Source: Ciona intestinalis (taxonomy: Eukaryota; Chordata; Ascidiacea; Phlebobranchia; Cionidae). From it: a stretch of DNA of 64,000 nucleotides. Shown piece after piece: positions 48,168-60,274 of the stretch (positions are counted from its first letter, which is position 1; the number at the start of each line of letters is the position of its first letter). A program made the translations under genes and the position numbers. The stretch spans positions 1,544,527-1,608,526 of the forward strand of contig NC_020168.2 in assembly GCF_000224145.3 (NCBI RefSeq), given 5' to 3'. The notes under the pieces are model-generated. The model had not been told where the DNA came from, did not search any database, and saw only the letters and a list, made by a program, of their open reading frames with translations.

Positions 48168-48985
48168 ACAGACAGTAGAATATATTATGTAATAGTTTCC
48201 CCGGAACTTTTATTAGTCGGTAGGCTACGTATTTATTAGAGCTCGTTATTGTATTTGTTCTGAGGTACTGGGCATGCGCAGTAGCGTCTCGACGAATGCG
48301 CAATAGCCTGGCACAAATATATCAATCGGAACGAATATATCACGACACCGAACGAAGATTACTTGAATACATATATTCATGTTTTTAGATAGTTTATTTT
48401 ATGTAAAAATATAGAGGTTTCGCCACCCTTTTCGTTGTTGATGACGTATTAACGGTAGTGTTCACACGCCTCAATATACTTTAAAATATCGTATGTTACA
48501 ACTTTTTTTAAGAATATAAATCTTTAAAAAATGTACAAGATATGTCGCATCTAACAACTGTTATTTTTATTCGGAAGCAGAGTTCTAGATTTCTCATAAA
48601 ATAAGTTAAGTAGCCAATGCGAAGCAGTTTTAGGGGAACCAGAATTCTGCGACACCGGTTGGTCAGTGTATTTGCTTCGACCTGCGTAGCGTCTCGGAGC
48701 ATACGCAATATCGCCCGGTACAAATATATTAAGCGGAACGAATCATAGAGGGCGCCATGGAACGAATATATTACGATACCGTCCGACGTATGAATGCACC
48801 CGCTGACGTTACGCAAAAGACGAACAACCAATAAATAGGTGTATACAAAAAAAATAAAAACATTAAAAGCTGACATATACACAGTGAATTTTATAGTCTT
48901 TGAAATTTCTGGTTGTTAGTACATCAAAATTAAGAATCATCATCATTGTAGAGACTTTGATGAATAATTATGAGGTACAGAAATA

Positions 48986-51560
48986 TTATTTCCACTGTAG
49001 TAAGCTTGACATTGAAGACTTTGACACAGATCGAGATGATGAGGTGTTTTGTCTTGGTGTAATATCATTACCAGCTAACACATCTCCACCTAATGCAGCT
49101 TGCATCTCTGTGGCTACAAAAACAAAAAGGTTTCTAGATGTGTATTTGGAAAAATTAGCGCTATAACCAGTTCAAAACTGGATTGCTAGAAGATTTCATA
49201 AATATATTTTCATGACGAACAGTTATATTTATAAAGTGAACAAAATTATTTTTTTTATAGAAATAACATAATAGCGACCTACATGGATATGTGCGTAAGT
49301 AATATTTTCCGCAAAAATATTTCAAAATTCAATATGAATCAAGTTATGACCATACTCTTTATATTTAACACCCAAATTTCCCCCTGTTTAAAGAAAATAA
49401 AGTTTTATTTTTTAGGTACTTCGTATCGCTATTGTTATTCGCAATTAATATTTTTTGATATACAGTATTAAAAGTTTATTTTAGAATCGGTACGCTGGGG
49501 TCTAGTTGGAACAGTGTCCAAACTTTACGTTAGTGGCACCAGTAGAAGGTATCAAAAATGGCCGCTGGGATTTCCTGTATCACCTTTCTTGCTAATTAGA
49601 CAAGTGACTTAAAAATAGACAATTGACCCAATAATGTGATAAACCTCCAATAAAGTATTGTTAAAATTGAACAAAACAACAGGTTATTTAGGATGGTGAC
49701 ATAATATGCTTGTACTGATCACCATTTTATCGAGATAATATTTTTGTTATTTGATACTAAGCAAAAATTAACTTACATGAATTTACAGATTTCTTAAACC
49801 GACTAGATTGGGGTGGCGTATACTCAATCTAAAATATAAAATTAATTTAATTAAGATTCCAAAAAACAAAGAATAAATTAACCTATTGAGAGAGATACAT
49901 GTATCAAAATACAGGCTGTGTTTTGTTACAAACAAACCAAATAAACTAATTTGATTAAAATAATTGTGTTATTTTGTTTTGCTTCCAATAGGTTTCCTTT
50001 GAAAAAGCAAGAAAAAATATTCTAACATGATAAAAACTGATAAACAATTTTTTATATGGAATTACTCGGAACATTAAGAATATGAGCAGAATAAATTTAT
50101 TTGCAAATTTATACTTCGGGCTGCCGATCGTTTGTTTTAAACCATGTTAAACAAGGCATATTTCAAGGGACTATGTCTATCTGTTTGATTACAAACCTAT
50201 ATTTCATAATCATTAAAAATTGCCAAACTAATAAACTTGCCAGTTTAATGCCACTCTTTGTATGAAGATCCATTTGGAAGTTGTCTTTCATTACATTTAC
50301 TGAGTTTTGCAGCAAGCCTTTCTTAATTAACAGAGCATCAGGTGTTCTAAAATAGAGATTTCTGTTACACAGATAACATTTACATTTGTAAATGCCACAA
50401 CAAATTGGGAAACACTGGTTTAAAGTTATCATGTATGTAACTTTATAGATATTTATGTTCTTGGAGTTTTTACATGTTTTTCGTAATGTATGTCTGAAAA
50501 TTTTGACAAATCATAATGGCTATGATAGCCATAAGGGACAACTGGGTTTGAGCAATTCCCGCATACCAACAACGGTAGCAGCGTTGTAGCCTACGTCAGA
50601 CTAGTAAAAAGGCATGAGAGCTGAGCACAACTGCCATGGCACCTGTACAGTGGTCTACCAAGTTATTCACCTTTTACAACCCAGGTCAGAAAAATGGCTC
50701 CACACTTTATTTGATACAGATGCAATATCAACACAACTTCTTCCATCTTTGTCAAGTGAGTAAATATTTGCTCCACTTTCAAGTAAAAGAACAATCAACT
50801 AAAAATAATGGAATAAAAACATTTAAATACATGGCCAGAATATTATTCCCATCATGTGGTTAACTTACTTTTTCATGCTCTTGAAAGCAAGCAGCATGGA
50901 GTGGTGTCCACAAAGTTGATGTGTTTTTGTGGTTAACATCTGGAAATTACCCAGGAATTATTTTTTCATTTTAGAACCTTGATCTTATACATTTCAAGTT
51001 ATAGAAGGGACTTTTTTAGGTCTACCATATCAGACTTTTTTATAACATTAACTTTAAATTGATTATAGGCCTAGATTAGTATGAAGAAGCAGTGTTGTTT
51101 AATTACCTGCTCCTTGTTGAATAAGAGCGTGAGCAACATCAAAAAAACCCCAGAATGAAGCAGTATATAAATGAGCTTGAACAAAAATTCGAAAGTTTTT
51201 ATCAGTGACATCTGGTTTGTCGTTCATGAATTCCTCCAGCAGCTTAAAGTGAACATGAAATTACAATTCAACTTTACTTGCATGTTGCACATAACAAATG
51301 CTGCAATATTGTTCAGCTTCCAGCATGCAATTGAATACAAATATATCATGAAACTAAGAATGTGAGTTTGAAATAAACTTAAATATCACCTTTTCGTCAC
51401 ACTTCATTGCCACACTAGACAAAACAAATGAAGAACTTGCAATGTCTGTTCGTTCCAATAAACTTGAAAGTTGAAAATAAATTTCTTCCTGATTTTTTAA
51501 CAATGCCATTTTTTTCAGTGAAATTTTGGTTTCAAACTGTTTCTTAGACGTCACTGGCAT
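48986..51560 (-). CDS. Small ankyrin-repeat protein, 243 aa, 7 exons
   Basis: Exons on the minus strand: 51560-51390, 51242-51107, 50939-50869, 50798-50671, 50346-50301, 49828-49777, 49113-48986; phases 0,1,0,2,0,1 all agree. The start MPVTSKKQFETKISLKK is followed by a helical segment. Ankyrin units are visible at ASFWGFFDVAHALIQQGADV, WTPLHAACFQEHEKLIVLLL and ESGANIYSLDKDGRSCVDIA. After the repeats comes SHFSDLGCKRTPDALLIKKG, then a Ser-rich tail (TPPQSSRFKK, RQNTSSSRSVSKSS) ending LLQWK. I cannot name an ortholog. Ankyrin stacks bind proteins; no enzymatic motif is seen. If intron 4 is retained, a TGA directly after the donor gives a 169-aa form. The 5' part of exon 1 has a diverged copy in the MITE at 23561-23714. 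Confidence 0.85.
50484..50642 (-). repeat. tRNA-derived SINE copy 3 (diverged)
   Basis: Shares GGTAGCAGCG, GGGTTTGAGCAATT and the head near GCCATGGC with copies 1 and 2. It lies in ankyrin-gene intron 4, just downstream of exon 4. Confidence 0.6.
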
Positions 51561-51972
51561 CCACTTAATTTATTTTGTAAAAAAGTCGGGGGTTCGTGTT
51601 AAAAATAAACTTCGAAGAGGTGCAAAAACATGCTTTATCACTGTAATTCTCCTGACTTGCTTTAACGATTTATTACGGTACAATAGCGATATGTAACGGC
51701 ACAAAAGTATTATATAACGTTCGTCATGCACGTTATAGTCATGAAATTGAACAGCGGGTATCAGTAAGAACTAAGGAACACTTTTATACAAAGAGATGGT
51801 TTTAATCTCTTTGCTTTTATATAACGTATACCGGTGGTTCTGGTAGGTAACCATAGAAGCTTATTTATTATTTGAATAAACTGTGTGCAATAATGCGTGA
51901 CCTGACTATGACCACAGAAACAAGAGATCATAGACCTAATGCGTGAGCACGGTATAAACTAATACATACGAC

Positions 51973-52002
51973 CATGGCGCCCTCTATATAGAGGGCGCCA
52001 TG
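51973..52002. repeat. 30-base perfect palindrome built from ATGGCGCCCTCTA
   Basis: CATGGCGCCCTCTAT is followed directly by its exact reverse complement. The 13-base half-motif also occurs singly at 26771-26783, 33377-33389 and 48746-48758. Confidence 0.9.
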
Positions 52003-52049
52003 CACAGTTTAGCGCGTTTCTCGTTTTTAAGTTAACCGCTCAATTTTAC

Positions 52050-52235
52050 ACATATTCGTTTATAAACCTTCAATCCTTATACGTCTTAAGTTTCATGAGT
52101 TATAATACATGAATAAATGCATTCTACCTCTTGCTCCACAGTCACCAATGGCGACTGAAACCCGCGTTGTTGGTTACTTCTGATTTGTTTTTGATTGATT
52201 TAGTCGACCGTTGCAGTAAAAAGATTAATTAATAC
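52050..52235 (+). repeat. Interspersed repeat 'CATTCTGCCTACTGC', copy 2
   Basis: CTCCACAGTCACCAATGGCG and GTTGGTTACTTCTGATTTG match 34180-34345 in order. Confidence 0.7.
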
Positions 52236-52379
52236 TATGCTAATTAGTTTAACATACGACTCATTAACAGATCATCACTCTCTTTTTTCACAAGTGGGCG
52301 CTCAATTTTTATTATTATTTTTAAAAAATACACAAAGAAACACTTTAATCCGTAGGTTTTTATTGTCAAACTTTAAAAG

Positions 52380-53460
52380 GTTAGCTTTTAATTTAATAGT
52401 TTATACCTCAGGGGATTGAAATGTAATATACTGATATAATAACAAGATAACGTATGATGGAAAATATATTTAAAATTCAGTCATTTGCATTTGTAGATAA
52501 TTTATGAGAAGTGGCTTGTGCGAAAATAATGTAGCAATAGTGTATATTATATGAGTTTATACGCATTTCTAAGATACAATATATTTAGCGTATGAGTTTA
52601 TACGCATTTTTAGGATACAATATTTATCAGTTGATGTTCGAACAATACCCATTAACGTTCAAACAACACAATGTTATACAATAATATAATGTATGTTACA
52701 AGTTAAAAACTATAGCAATAGTGCAAGGAAAAGAATGTTTTTACAAAAGTCCATCGATTTCTATCAACTTTGGTTTTAACTAGGTTCTTAAAGCGCACAG
52801 TATTATTTCGTATTGTTTTGTGTATTCCTCGTAATAAGTTTACTTATTAAACAAAATTAACAATGGTATTAAATTGTCCTGTCCTATCGTGTGTCCTTTC
52901 GAATTTGTAAAAGTGCACCTGTTGTGTGAACCACTAAATACCTCCTCGTGTGGTTTAATATATTTATTGAATTGTTGTCAATTATTAATGGAATAATAGT
53001 ACAAATTTGTTATATCACCAAAAACCGCCATGTATTTTGATTTTGGAGATATTTGGCAACATGTGCTTCTTCAGTGTCCCATCTCCCCCCACTCTACTAT
53101 ATTTATATAAAAGAAACTAGCACAGTGGGGTAATTTCGGTATGACAACTATACAAGTTTCAGAATACTATAAAATATATTTCATTTTTCCCCGTCTTTTC
53201 TCCCAGTAGTTTTTTAGATTTTTTATTGCGAATTTTTACAGGCTTGCTTTTAATTTAATAATTTATACATTAGAGGTAATTTAAATACAATATACTAACA
53301 CAATGACAAGATATAGAATAAAAAAAAGAGTGATTGTAAATTAACAACGGAATGATAGTACTATTTCGTAATACAGTATAACCCAAATACCGTTTGTTTT
53401 TTAAAATATTTGGTAATATGTGTTTAAGGGATCCGTCTTTCCCCACGTTTCTATATGTAA
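52380..53460. repeat. Diverged relics of a longer element sharing the MITE right end
   Basis: Blocks such as TTTAATAGTTTATACCTCAG, TAATATACTGATATAATAAC and AAAATTCAGTCATTTGCA recur at 53255-53300 and 62885-63000. Two blocks close with CCCCCCACTCTACTATAT (53085-53102) and TTTCCCCACGTTTCTATAT (53430-53455), like the GTAGGGTGGGGG MITE end. This may be the longer relative of the MITE. Confidence 0.5.
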
Positions 53461-53849
53461 AAGATTTTTCCACTTTTAAAATAATTTTATTTTTAGAAAA
53501 GTTTCTGGTCTTGTAACCAGGTAAACAATGAACCAAACTTATCGTGGGCTTTATTCAAATATTTTGAACATAGTGCAAGCAAAACATTGTGTCTAAAACA
53601 AATCGTGTGAAATTCATAATAGGTTTAACGCTTCCTTCTATAGCAATGGTTCGAGTGTTTGTTTTTTATTACCTTCAGAGCGTGACGGGAACGACACAAG
53701 TCTGCTAGTTTGTTATTGTTACGTCAAAGTTTTACTCATTGGTTTGTACTTCTTTGATTTGGGAATTTAGGAGTAGTGATGGAATAAGAAATCCACACAA
53801 CGATTAAAGCCTGTATCAAACTATAACCATTTAAGTGGGACGGATTGTA

Positions 53850-54010
53850 CGTTAATTATTATTAATCGTAATTCAAACATTATTTTTATTTAAGCATCAT
53901 ATTAAGAATGTATTCTGCCTACTGCTACACGGTCATGAATGCCAACCAGCAAGATCCGTTATATTGTTGGTTATTTCCGGTTTTATCTCGATCTTAGTCG
54001 ATCTTGGTAG
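53850..54010 (+). repeat. Interspersed repeat 'CATTCTGCCTACTGC', copy 3 (diverged)
   Basis: ATTCTGCCTACTGCTACACGGTCA and TTGTTGGTTATTTCCG align with copies 1 and 2. Confidence 0.55.
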
Positions 54011-54469
54011 TACAAGGGCAAGGTAAGTTTATGCTAAATATATTACGTGCTTTCTCTTAAAGCCGAGCTTACTTGTTCTTGTTGATCCTGATAAGTGGTC
54101 ATATATGGTTTCATCGTCCAACAGCGGTTCTTGTTGTTGTTATTTAAAAGTCTTTTTTTCTGAATATTTCTTTTCCTAATTCTAGCATTAACTATCTCTT
54201 TGTTAAAAAAATGTACCTTTAACTTTAATTAATTGATCCCACCATGGCCTACTGAAGATAAGCCGGTTAACTGGTACCACTCAAAACCGACCTATATTGT
54301 ATTTTTAGTAGGCCCTGCTTGGAGCTGCGTATCCTTTCTTGTTGTAGTTCTAATGGTTCTGTAGATTCGTAGATATAAGCATATACTGTTCTACAAACTA
54401 TAAGCTGATTTCTGCTAGTATTAATCGCCAACATAAGTAATCGTTTAAATCGCACTGTAGGCTATGCTA

Positions 54470-54680
54470 AAACCAGTCAAAATACTAATTTACTCCACAT
54501 AAACACTTAGACTTCACTTTTTAAAATAAGAATTATGTTTTAATTTTTAAAACAACTACTTGTTGGTTCTTTATCGCTACAAGAACCAAATAAACGCACT
54601 CCGGCCATGCATTTGTATGGGCGATTTAAGCTCCGTGAAATCTAAAATGGCGGACTCGTTTCCTGAAGTGACTAATGTTG
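54470..54680 (+). repeat. Interspersed repeat, partner of 38340-38660
   Basis: See the partner entry; shares ACTAATTTACTCCACAT, GAACCAAATAAAC and ATGGCGGACTCGTTTCCTGA. Confidence 0.75.
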
Positions 54681-55397
54681 GCAACACTCATGATTGTTCG
54701 AACTGTTTAACACTATAGCCATAAGGAAAGAGAAGAATGCTGATTAAACCATTAATTGTTTGATCAAAAGCAGTAAAGGAGGGTTTACACCACAGTCGAT
54801 AAACAGCGATGGCGATGACAGCAAGCGATTATTCGCCGACCGATTCATACATAATTGTAAAATCAACGCATATCATATTTTATTTTTAACGAGAAGTTAA
54901 AAATAACTTATACCCGATTAAGCGTTAATACGAAAACGGAAGAAATTATCCGGTTAAGGTTTTAATTTCGTATGGACAGATATTACCTTCGTGGTATTTC
55001 CCTTTTGTTAAGCGTTTTTCGTATTTGGTTTATATAGGCGGATTGAGATATCATTCATAAACAAAAAATCTGGATTATAGTCTATTTTCGCGATGTGAAA
55101 ATGTACGCGTATTTAAGCATACATTTATGGGCTGATTACCGGAACCAGAAACATTAGTAACCAAATCAACATTATATACTACTATTAGTTCGGCAATATA
55201 ACAAGAACACGACATAAGTTGCAGCGTTTAATTGTTGAAATTAGCACAAAGCATCACGTCCGTTATCAGCAAAGATACATTGATAAATTAAATAAATATT
55301 ATAAATTGCGGAAAATGTGGATTAAATGTAAATATAGCATTTTTACTCATTTCGAGAATGAGGCGTTCAACTTCTGTGTTTGGCTTAATAATGTTTT

Positions 55398-56206
55398 TTA
55401 AAGACGGTATAGGTGCAAGCTTTTTAAAACCTGGCTGTACACTTTTCTCTGGCGAGAGAGCCGTCTTCCCCTCAAGATTTCTTTTAGTAATTCGGCCTCT
55501 GGATTCCGTTTTTCAACAGATGTTTGCTCCTCTGTTGCTTCTTGTGGGAGGTGGGATAAGCTGTTAAAATCCGGATGATGATTTATTTGAGGTGAAGGTG
55601 GAGATGCTGATGAATTGATGTTCTGCGAAGATGGCTCAGAATCTTCCGTAAGAAGAAACATCAAGCTTCTGTGGGTCCAAAATATAATAAGATCAAAAAT
55701 AAAAACAACTCCTAATAGTCTACACTTTAATTTTGTCTATAAAACAAGCATGTGTTAACATACTCACATGAGTTCAGAAAACAACTTTTCATTGTCAAAC
55801 TCATTGTAATCTTCTGCAGTTACATCGGGTAAACTGGATTGAGTCTAATTCAAAATAAATAATTACGACATGGAAAATTTTAGAGTGTCTATATTGTTGA
55901 GCATCAAGAAGTTGCTGTAAATTCCTATCTGGTTTCTTAGGGGTTTACATTTTATAAGGATATGAAAAACGAATCCATCAATTAACAAAAAGCTGACCAT
56001 ACTTATGGAATTAAATCTTCTCTTACCAAACTTTTCAGCACCTGCGGCGAAACTAGATTTAAATTCGAGTATTCACTTGATGGTAATCCAGATTTTGTAT
56101 TCGATCGCGCAATCCTGTGTGGTGCAATCGACAGCGCTTCATTCGTTCCAATAACAACAAACGCTAAGAAAAGTAAGCGATGGCAGATGTTTTTCCAAGA
56201 GTTCAT
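55398..56206 (-). CDS. Candidate secreted peptide precursor, 175 aa, 3 exons
   Basis: Exons on the minus strand: 56206-56027, 55844-55768, 55668-55398; phases 0 and 2 agree and borders are GT/AG. The N-terminus (MNSWKNICHRLLFLAFVVIG, then TNEALS) is a clear signal peptide. The rest has no cysteine and is rich in Ser, Pro and Glu (residues 87-136). Near the C-terminus, Lys-Arg at 139-140 is followed by NPEAELLKEILR (141-152) and Gly-Arg-Arg (153-155), the classic layout for an amidated peptide. RQRK (158-161) is another basic site, followed by VYSQVLKSLHLYRL to the stop. QVLKSL also occurs at residues 55-60. I recognise no known hormone family. A longer in-frame start at 56359 exists but would bury the signal peptide. 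An AG at 56217 upstream of the ATG could end a 5'UTR intron. Confidence 0.7.
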
Positions 56207-56401
56207 CTTGATGCACTGTAACTTTAAATAAAGTATTTTACTTGAGCCACGCATCCTACCAAACGTATAAGTGTATACACGATGTATAAAGTGCGTCACG
56301 TCGCTTCCATCCGCATTGTCTGGAGGTATTAACCTATAGGTTCCACTCGAATTTAACATGAAATATTTATATGACTGATTATTTTACAAAGCTTTACTTA
56401 C

Positions 56402-56526
56402 GTTTAGGTCGGGTATTGAAATATATTCCTTAACGTTTGTGACTGTGGTCCAACAGATTATGCCTGTGGTGATCGAATCCTTTCCTTTTAAACCAATTCG
56501 TCCGGATGTCCTCCAACCTCGGCCTG
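56402..56526 (-). other. Possible upstream exon of the peptide-precursor gene
   Basis: Bounded on the minus strand by TTTTTTTAAACAG and AAC|GTAAGT, and open in one frame (RGWRTSGRIGLKGKD...). It could be a 5'UTR exon of the gene starting at 56206. The opposite strand is also open, so coding status is undecided. Confidence 0.3.
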
Positions 56527-56632
56527 TTTAAAAAAGCTTAGTTTGCCAGTTTTTTTTATCAAAAACGAGAATGTTTCTTCACTTTAGCATGTTTGCGATT
56601 TGATCTCGTTTATTATTTTGATACAAAGCAGC

Positions 56633-57264
56633 TGGACTTCGATGTCGGTATCGTTCTATAACTGTCTTTGTGTAATAATTATATGGACGTCGTTGACACT
56701 TTATTTGCACACGTGCCACACTTACGACTTAAGCTTTCCGTTTTGTTTGATGGTCGTTATACACCATGTGTCCGATCAATACCACCCCTCAACAATGTTT
56801 GTTAACTTAGACAAGCAGTGATTCTTACGCGGATCTTTTTCGTCAGAAGGAACATCAATTCCGTCACCAGCAATCAATCTGATAGTCCCGGGCAAACACG
56901 ACTTACATGAATCCATTGATAACCAAAGAAAAACAGCTTCTTACATAGCAACAACGCTCTCGTTGTAGAAACACTAGCGATTAATCGGAATGTAAGAAGG
57001 CGATTGTGAAACGACATATGTCCGAAAGAATGCGTCATTTGTTGATAAAAGTAGAACGAAGCTGCTCGTTTCCGTTGATGATGCATTTAATGGGTTAAAT
57101 ACTTTGTTCATGAACCGATTTACGTCACATTTAGTTTGCGTCATCAAACCTTTATTCATTATCGCTTATAATAACGAAGAGTTGCTGAGGACATGGTCGT
57201 ATAGATCCTTATAGACGAACCGTTGTTCTTGTTGTTTCTTATATACCATATCTTAATTGTCACA
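56633..57264. repeat. 632-bp exact duplicate, copy 1
   Basis: Matches 57358-57989 with a constant offset of 725 bases and no difference noticed. No gene supported inside. Confidence 0.9.
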
Positions 57265-57307
57265 TTTAATCTTTAATCATGTTTGTTTAAAAGCGCTGAA
57301 TTTAAAA

Positions 57308-57357
57308 NNNNNNNNNNNNNNNNNNNNNNNNNNNNNNNNNNNNNNNNNNNNNNNNNN
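57308..57357. other. Assembly gap (50 N) between duplicates
   Basis: Fixed-size gap directly before the second copy. Confidence 0.99.
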
Positions 57358-57989
57358 TGGACTTCGATGTCGGTATCGTTCTATAACTGTCTTTGTGTAA
57401 TAATTATATGGACGTCGTTGACACTTTATTTGCACACGTGCCACACTTACGACTTAAGCTTTCCGTTTTGTTTGATGGTCGTTATACACCATGTGTCCGA
57501 TCAATACCACCCCTCAACAATGTTTGTTAACTTAGACAAGCAGTGATTCTTACGCGGATCTTTTTCGTCAGAAGGAACATCAATTCCGTCACCAGCAATC
57601 AATCTGATAGTCCCGGGCAAACACGACTTACATGAATCCATTGATAACCAAAGAAAAACAGCTTCTTACATAGCAACAACGCTCTCGTTGTAGAAACACT
57701 AGCGATTAATCGGAATGTAAGAAGGCGATTGTGAAACGACATATGTCCGAAAGAATGCGTCATTTGTTGATAAAAGTAGAACGAAGCTGCTCGTTTCCGT
57801 TGATGATGCATTTAATGGGTTAAATACTTTGTTCATGAACCGATTTACGTCACATTTAGTTTGCGTCATCAAACCTTTATTCATTATCGCTTATAATAAC
57901 GAAGAGTTGCTGAGGACATGGTCGTATAGATCCTTATAGACGAACCGTTGTTCTTGTTGTTTCTTATATACCATATCTTAATTGTCACA
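57358..57989. repeat. 632-bp exact duplicate, copy 2
   Basis: Identical to 56633-57264; the sequences diverge abruptly after TTAATTGTCACA. Confidence 0.9.
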
Positions 57990-58040
57990 AAAAAAAGGTC
58001 TCGTCTGACAAAGTGTCCCATATTCCCCCACCCTACTATA
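57990..58040. mobile_element. Right-end fragment of a GTAGGGTGGGGG MITE
   Basis: AAGTGTCCCATATTCCCCCACCCTACTATATA; the left half is absent, lost at the duplication junction. Confidence 0.7.
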
Positions 58041-58685
58041 TATATATAACTTTAAAACGATATTTTTTGTTTTACCTTAAACTAAAGTCACATTGGCCCC
58101 TGCCTATTTCCTTATGTTTATATATATATAAAACTAGTTTTATGAGACAAAATTAAACTGTACGAAATATTCAAAGATTTTTTATGAAACTGTGAAACTA
58201 GTTTAATCGTTCAAAATCGCAAACTACAAAATTTTATCAGCTTTAAGTTTATTTTTGGAATATCAATATTGAATTTGGAGCAATAATAAATATAAGTTTT
58301 GAAACTATAACTCATATATTTTTATATTACAAAAATTGAAAAAAATGGTATTTTTAAAGTTTTGCGAAGCAAAATATTATTTAAGTTGGTTTTTAAATGC
58401 TAGAAAAAAATAGGCTGTATCAAAAAGTACTTGAGTATAGTTTTCGCGTTAAATTAAAACATGTTTTTCATAAATACTCAAATTCCACAAAAACTTTAAA
58501 AACGTCTTTTTACTGAGGTTTCGCAGTGCATTGAGGTTGAAAATAATATTTATTCGTATAACATAGCGTCGTGTAGTAAGTGTTGAGTTTGCTGTCGAGT
58601 AAGTTAGACGCGTAGTAGCTACTTTTGAAACGATCTATATTATGGGCCTCACGTTGATTGCAGGTGGTGTCACATTTCCCTTTGG

Positions 58686-59370
58686 AAACAAAACGGGTTT
58701 ATAAAACAAAAATTATTGTTTTGAAACTAAAGTATTGTTTTTGTAACAAAAAATCTTGTTTTCGAAACAAAATTTAATGGTCTTAAAACAAAACTTAGTG
58801 TTCAATTTTTTTATTAAATAAAACCGAATTTCAGACATTATATAAATTGCATTCGAAAATCAAATGTTACAAGAGAAAATGAAAGGGATTATAATAACGT
58901 ACTATACTCAAGGAAATACATTTTATACTCATAACAATTTGAACAAAATATTTTGTTATCGAAAAGATTTTTTCCGAACGAAAATGATTGTTTTGGGAAC
59001 AAAAATTATGTTTTCGTATCAAGAAAATATTGTTTTTAAACAAAATTTAATGGTCTCAAAACGAAACTTAGTGTTCAATGTTTTTATTAAATAAATGGAC
59101 TTTTAGACATTATAAATTGCGTTCGAAATTAAGTTGTTTAGGAGAAATTAAAGGAGTTTTAATAAAATGTTGTATTCTAAAGAAAAAAAATACTGTAACC
59201 ACGGAAATGTATGTTGCACTCGGAAAACAAAGTATTTTGATTTCAGCCCAAAATTTATGTCATCGTAACAAAAAATATTGTTTTCGGAACACAAAACACT
59301 GCTTTTGAAACAATACGTAATGTTTTTACAACGAAACACATTGTTCTCGGATTGAAATAATGTTTTCAAA
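58686..59370. repeat. Degenerate minisatellite of ATTGTTTTxGAAACAAAA units
   Basis: Short quasi-palindromic units (TTGTTTTCGAAACAAA and variants such as TTGTTTTGAAACTAAAG) repeat at irregular short spacing. A larger duplication is superimposed: AATTTAATGGTCT, AACTTAGTGTTCAAT and ATTAAATAAA occur near 58770 and again near 59040. Confidence 0.7.
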
Positions 59371-60274
59371 ACGAAAAGCTTATCTAAAGATAGACTTAAT
59401 ATTACTTAAAATAATTATACTTAATATTACTTACATAATTAAGAAGTATGTTGGAAGCGTCTCTGGTTAAAACTTATTTTTGCTTCCTGATTTCATCTTT
59501 TTTATCTCAGTTTTTTCACAAAACCAAAACTATTTTTTCGAGACAAAATCATACTGTAGGTAATATTCGAGTTTTTATGAATTTATGCAAATAGTTCAAT
59601 TGTTCACACTCGCAAAATATAAAATTTTATCGGCTGTACTGTGATAGAGAAACTTACTAATTCGCGTTTTACCTGTTCAAAAGGTACTGTTTCTATTTAC
59701 CGTATTTTTTAATATATCAAAACAATAATCGGCCTTGACGCGCGTTTTATAAATTCGTGATGATACTGTCAAATAATTGTGTAACGTTATTTTTCTGAAT
59801 ATCATCAAATGGGGTCGGTAAAAAGAAAATTTAAAAAATATCTCGCCGGGCAAAGTGTCTAAAAGTGAATGAAAAGCAGAACTTTTCTTGCGTGGCTGGA
59901 TAACAACAATCGGTAAAACAAAACATGGACCACCTCACTCGTACCCATTAACTATACGTTGTGTACAAATTGGTTCTGATAATAATTTTTCTTCTATCAT
60001 CTACTTAAAGATCCATAAACCATGACGTAATAGGAAGTCGCCTACTTGGCCGTCGCTTATTTCAAGTAGGTTCGAAAAAGTTACGAAGTATAAATAGTTT
60101 GTTCTCTCTCAGTTCCTGTTCATGTGGCCGTCGCCTCACGCCGACTGAGTCACTGAGTTAAATTGAATTGTTAACGTTGTCGTAAATCGTTTAAAAACAG
60201 GACTTGCTTTGATTTTATTGCAGATCGTATATACATGTTTTTATAGCGAAAAACTTTATATTGGTTTAAGTACA

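Larger units (their letters stand above)
45884..48985. other. Intergenic region between TTYH and the ankyrin gene
   Basis: Contains the TTYH 3'UTR, a MITE at 47355-47571, a SINE at 48001-48167 and a TAGAGGGCGCCAT motif at 48746-48758. Two similar blocks (about 47105-47290 and 48545-48710, sharing TAACTGTTATT-type and GCGACACCGG sequence in inverted orientation) suggest another repeat. No gene seen. Confidence 0.45.

Noticed and set aside
48900..49166. Plus-strand open frame of 88 codons
   Set aside because: Overlaps the last ankyrin-gene exon, which has a good acceptor and the correct phase on the other strand.
56600..56821. 73-codon frame repeated at 57283-57546
   Set aside because: Repetition comes from the 632-bp duplication; no splice or family support.
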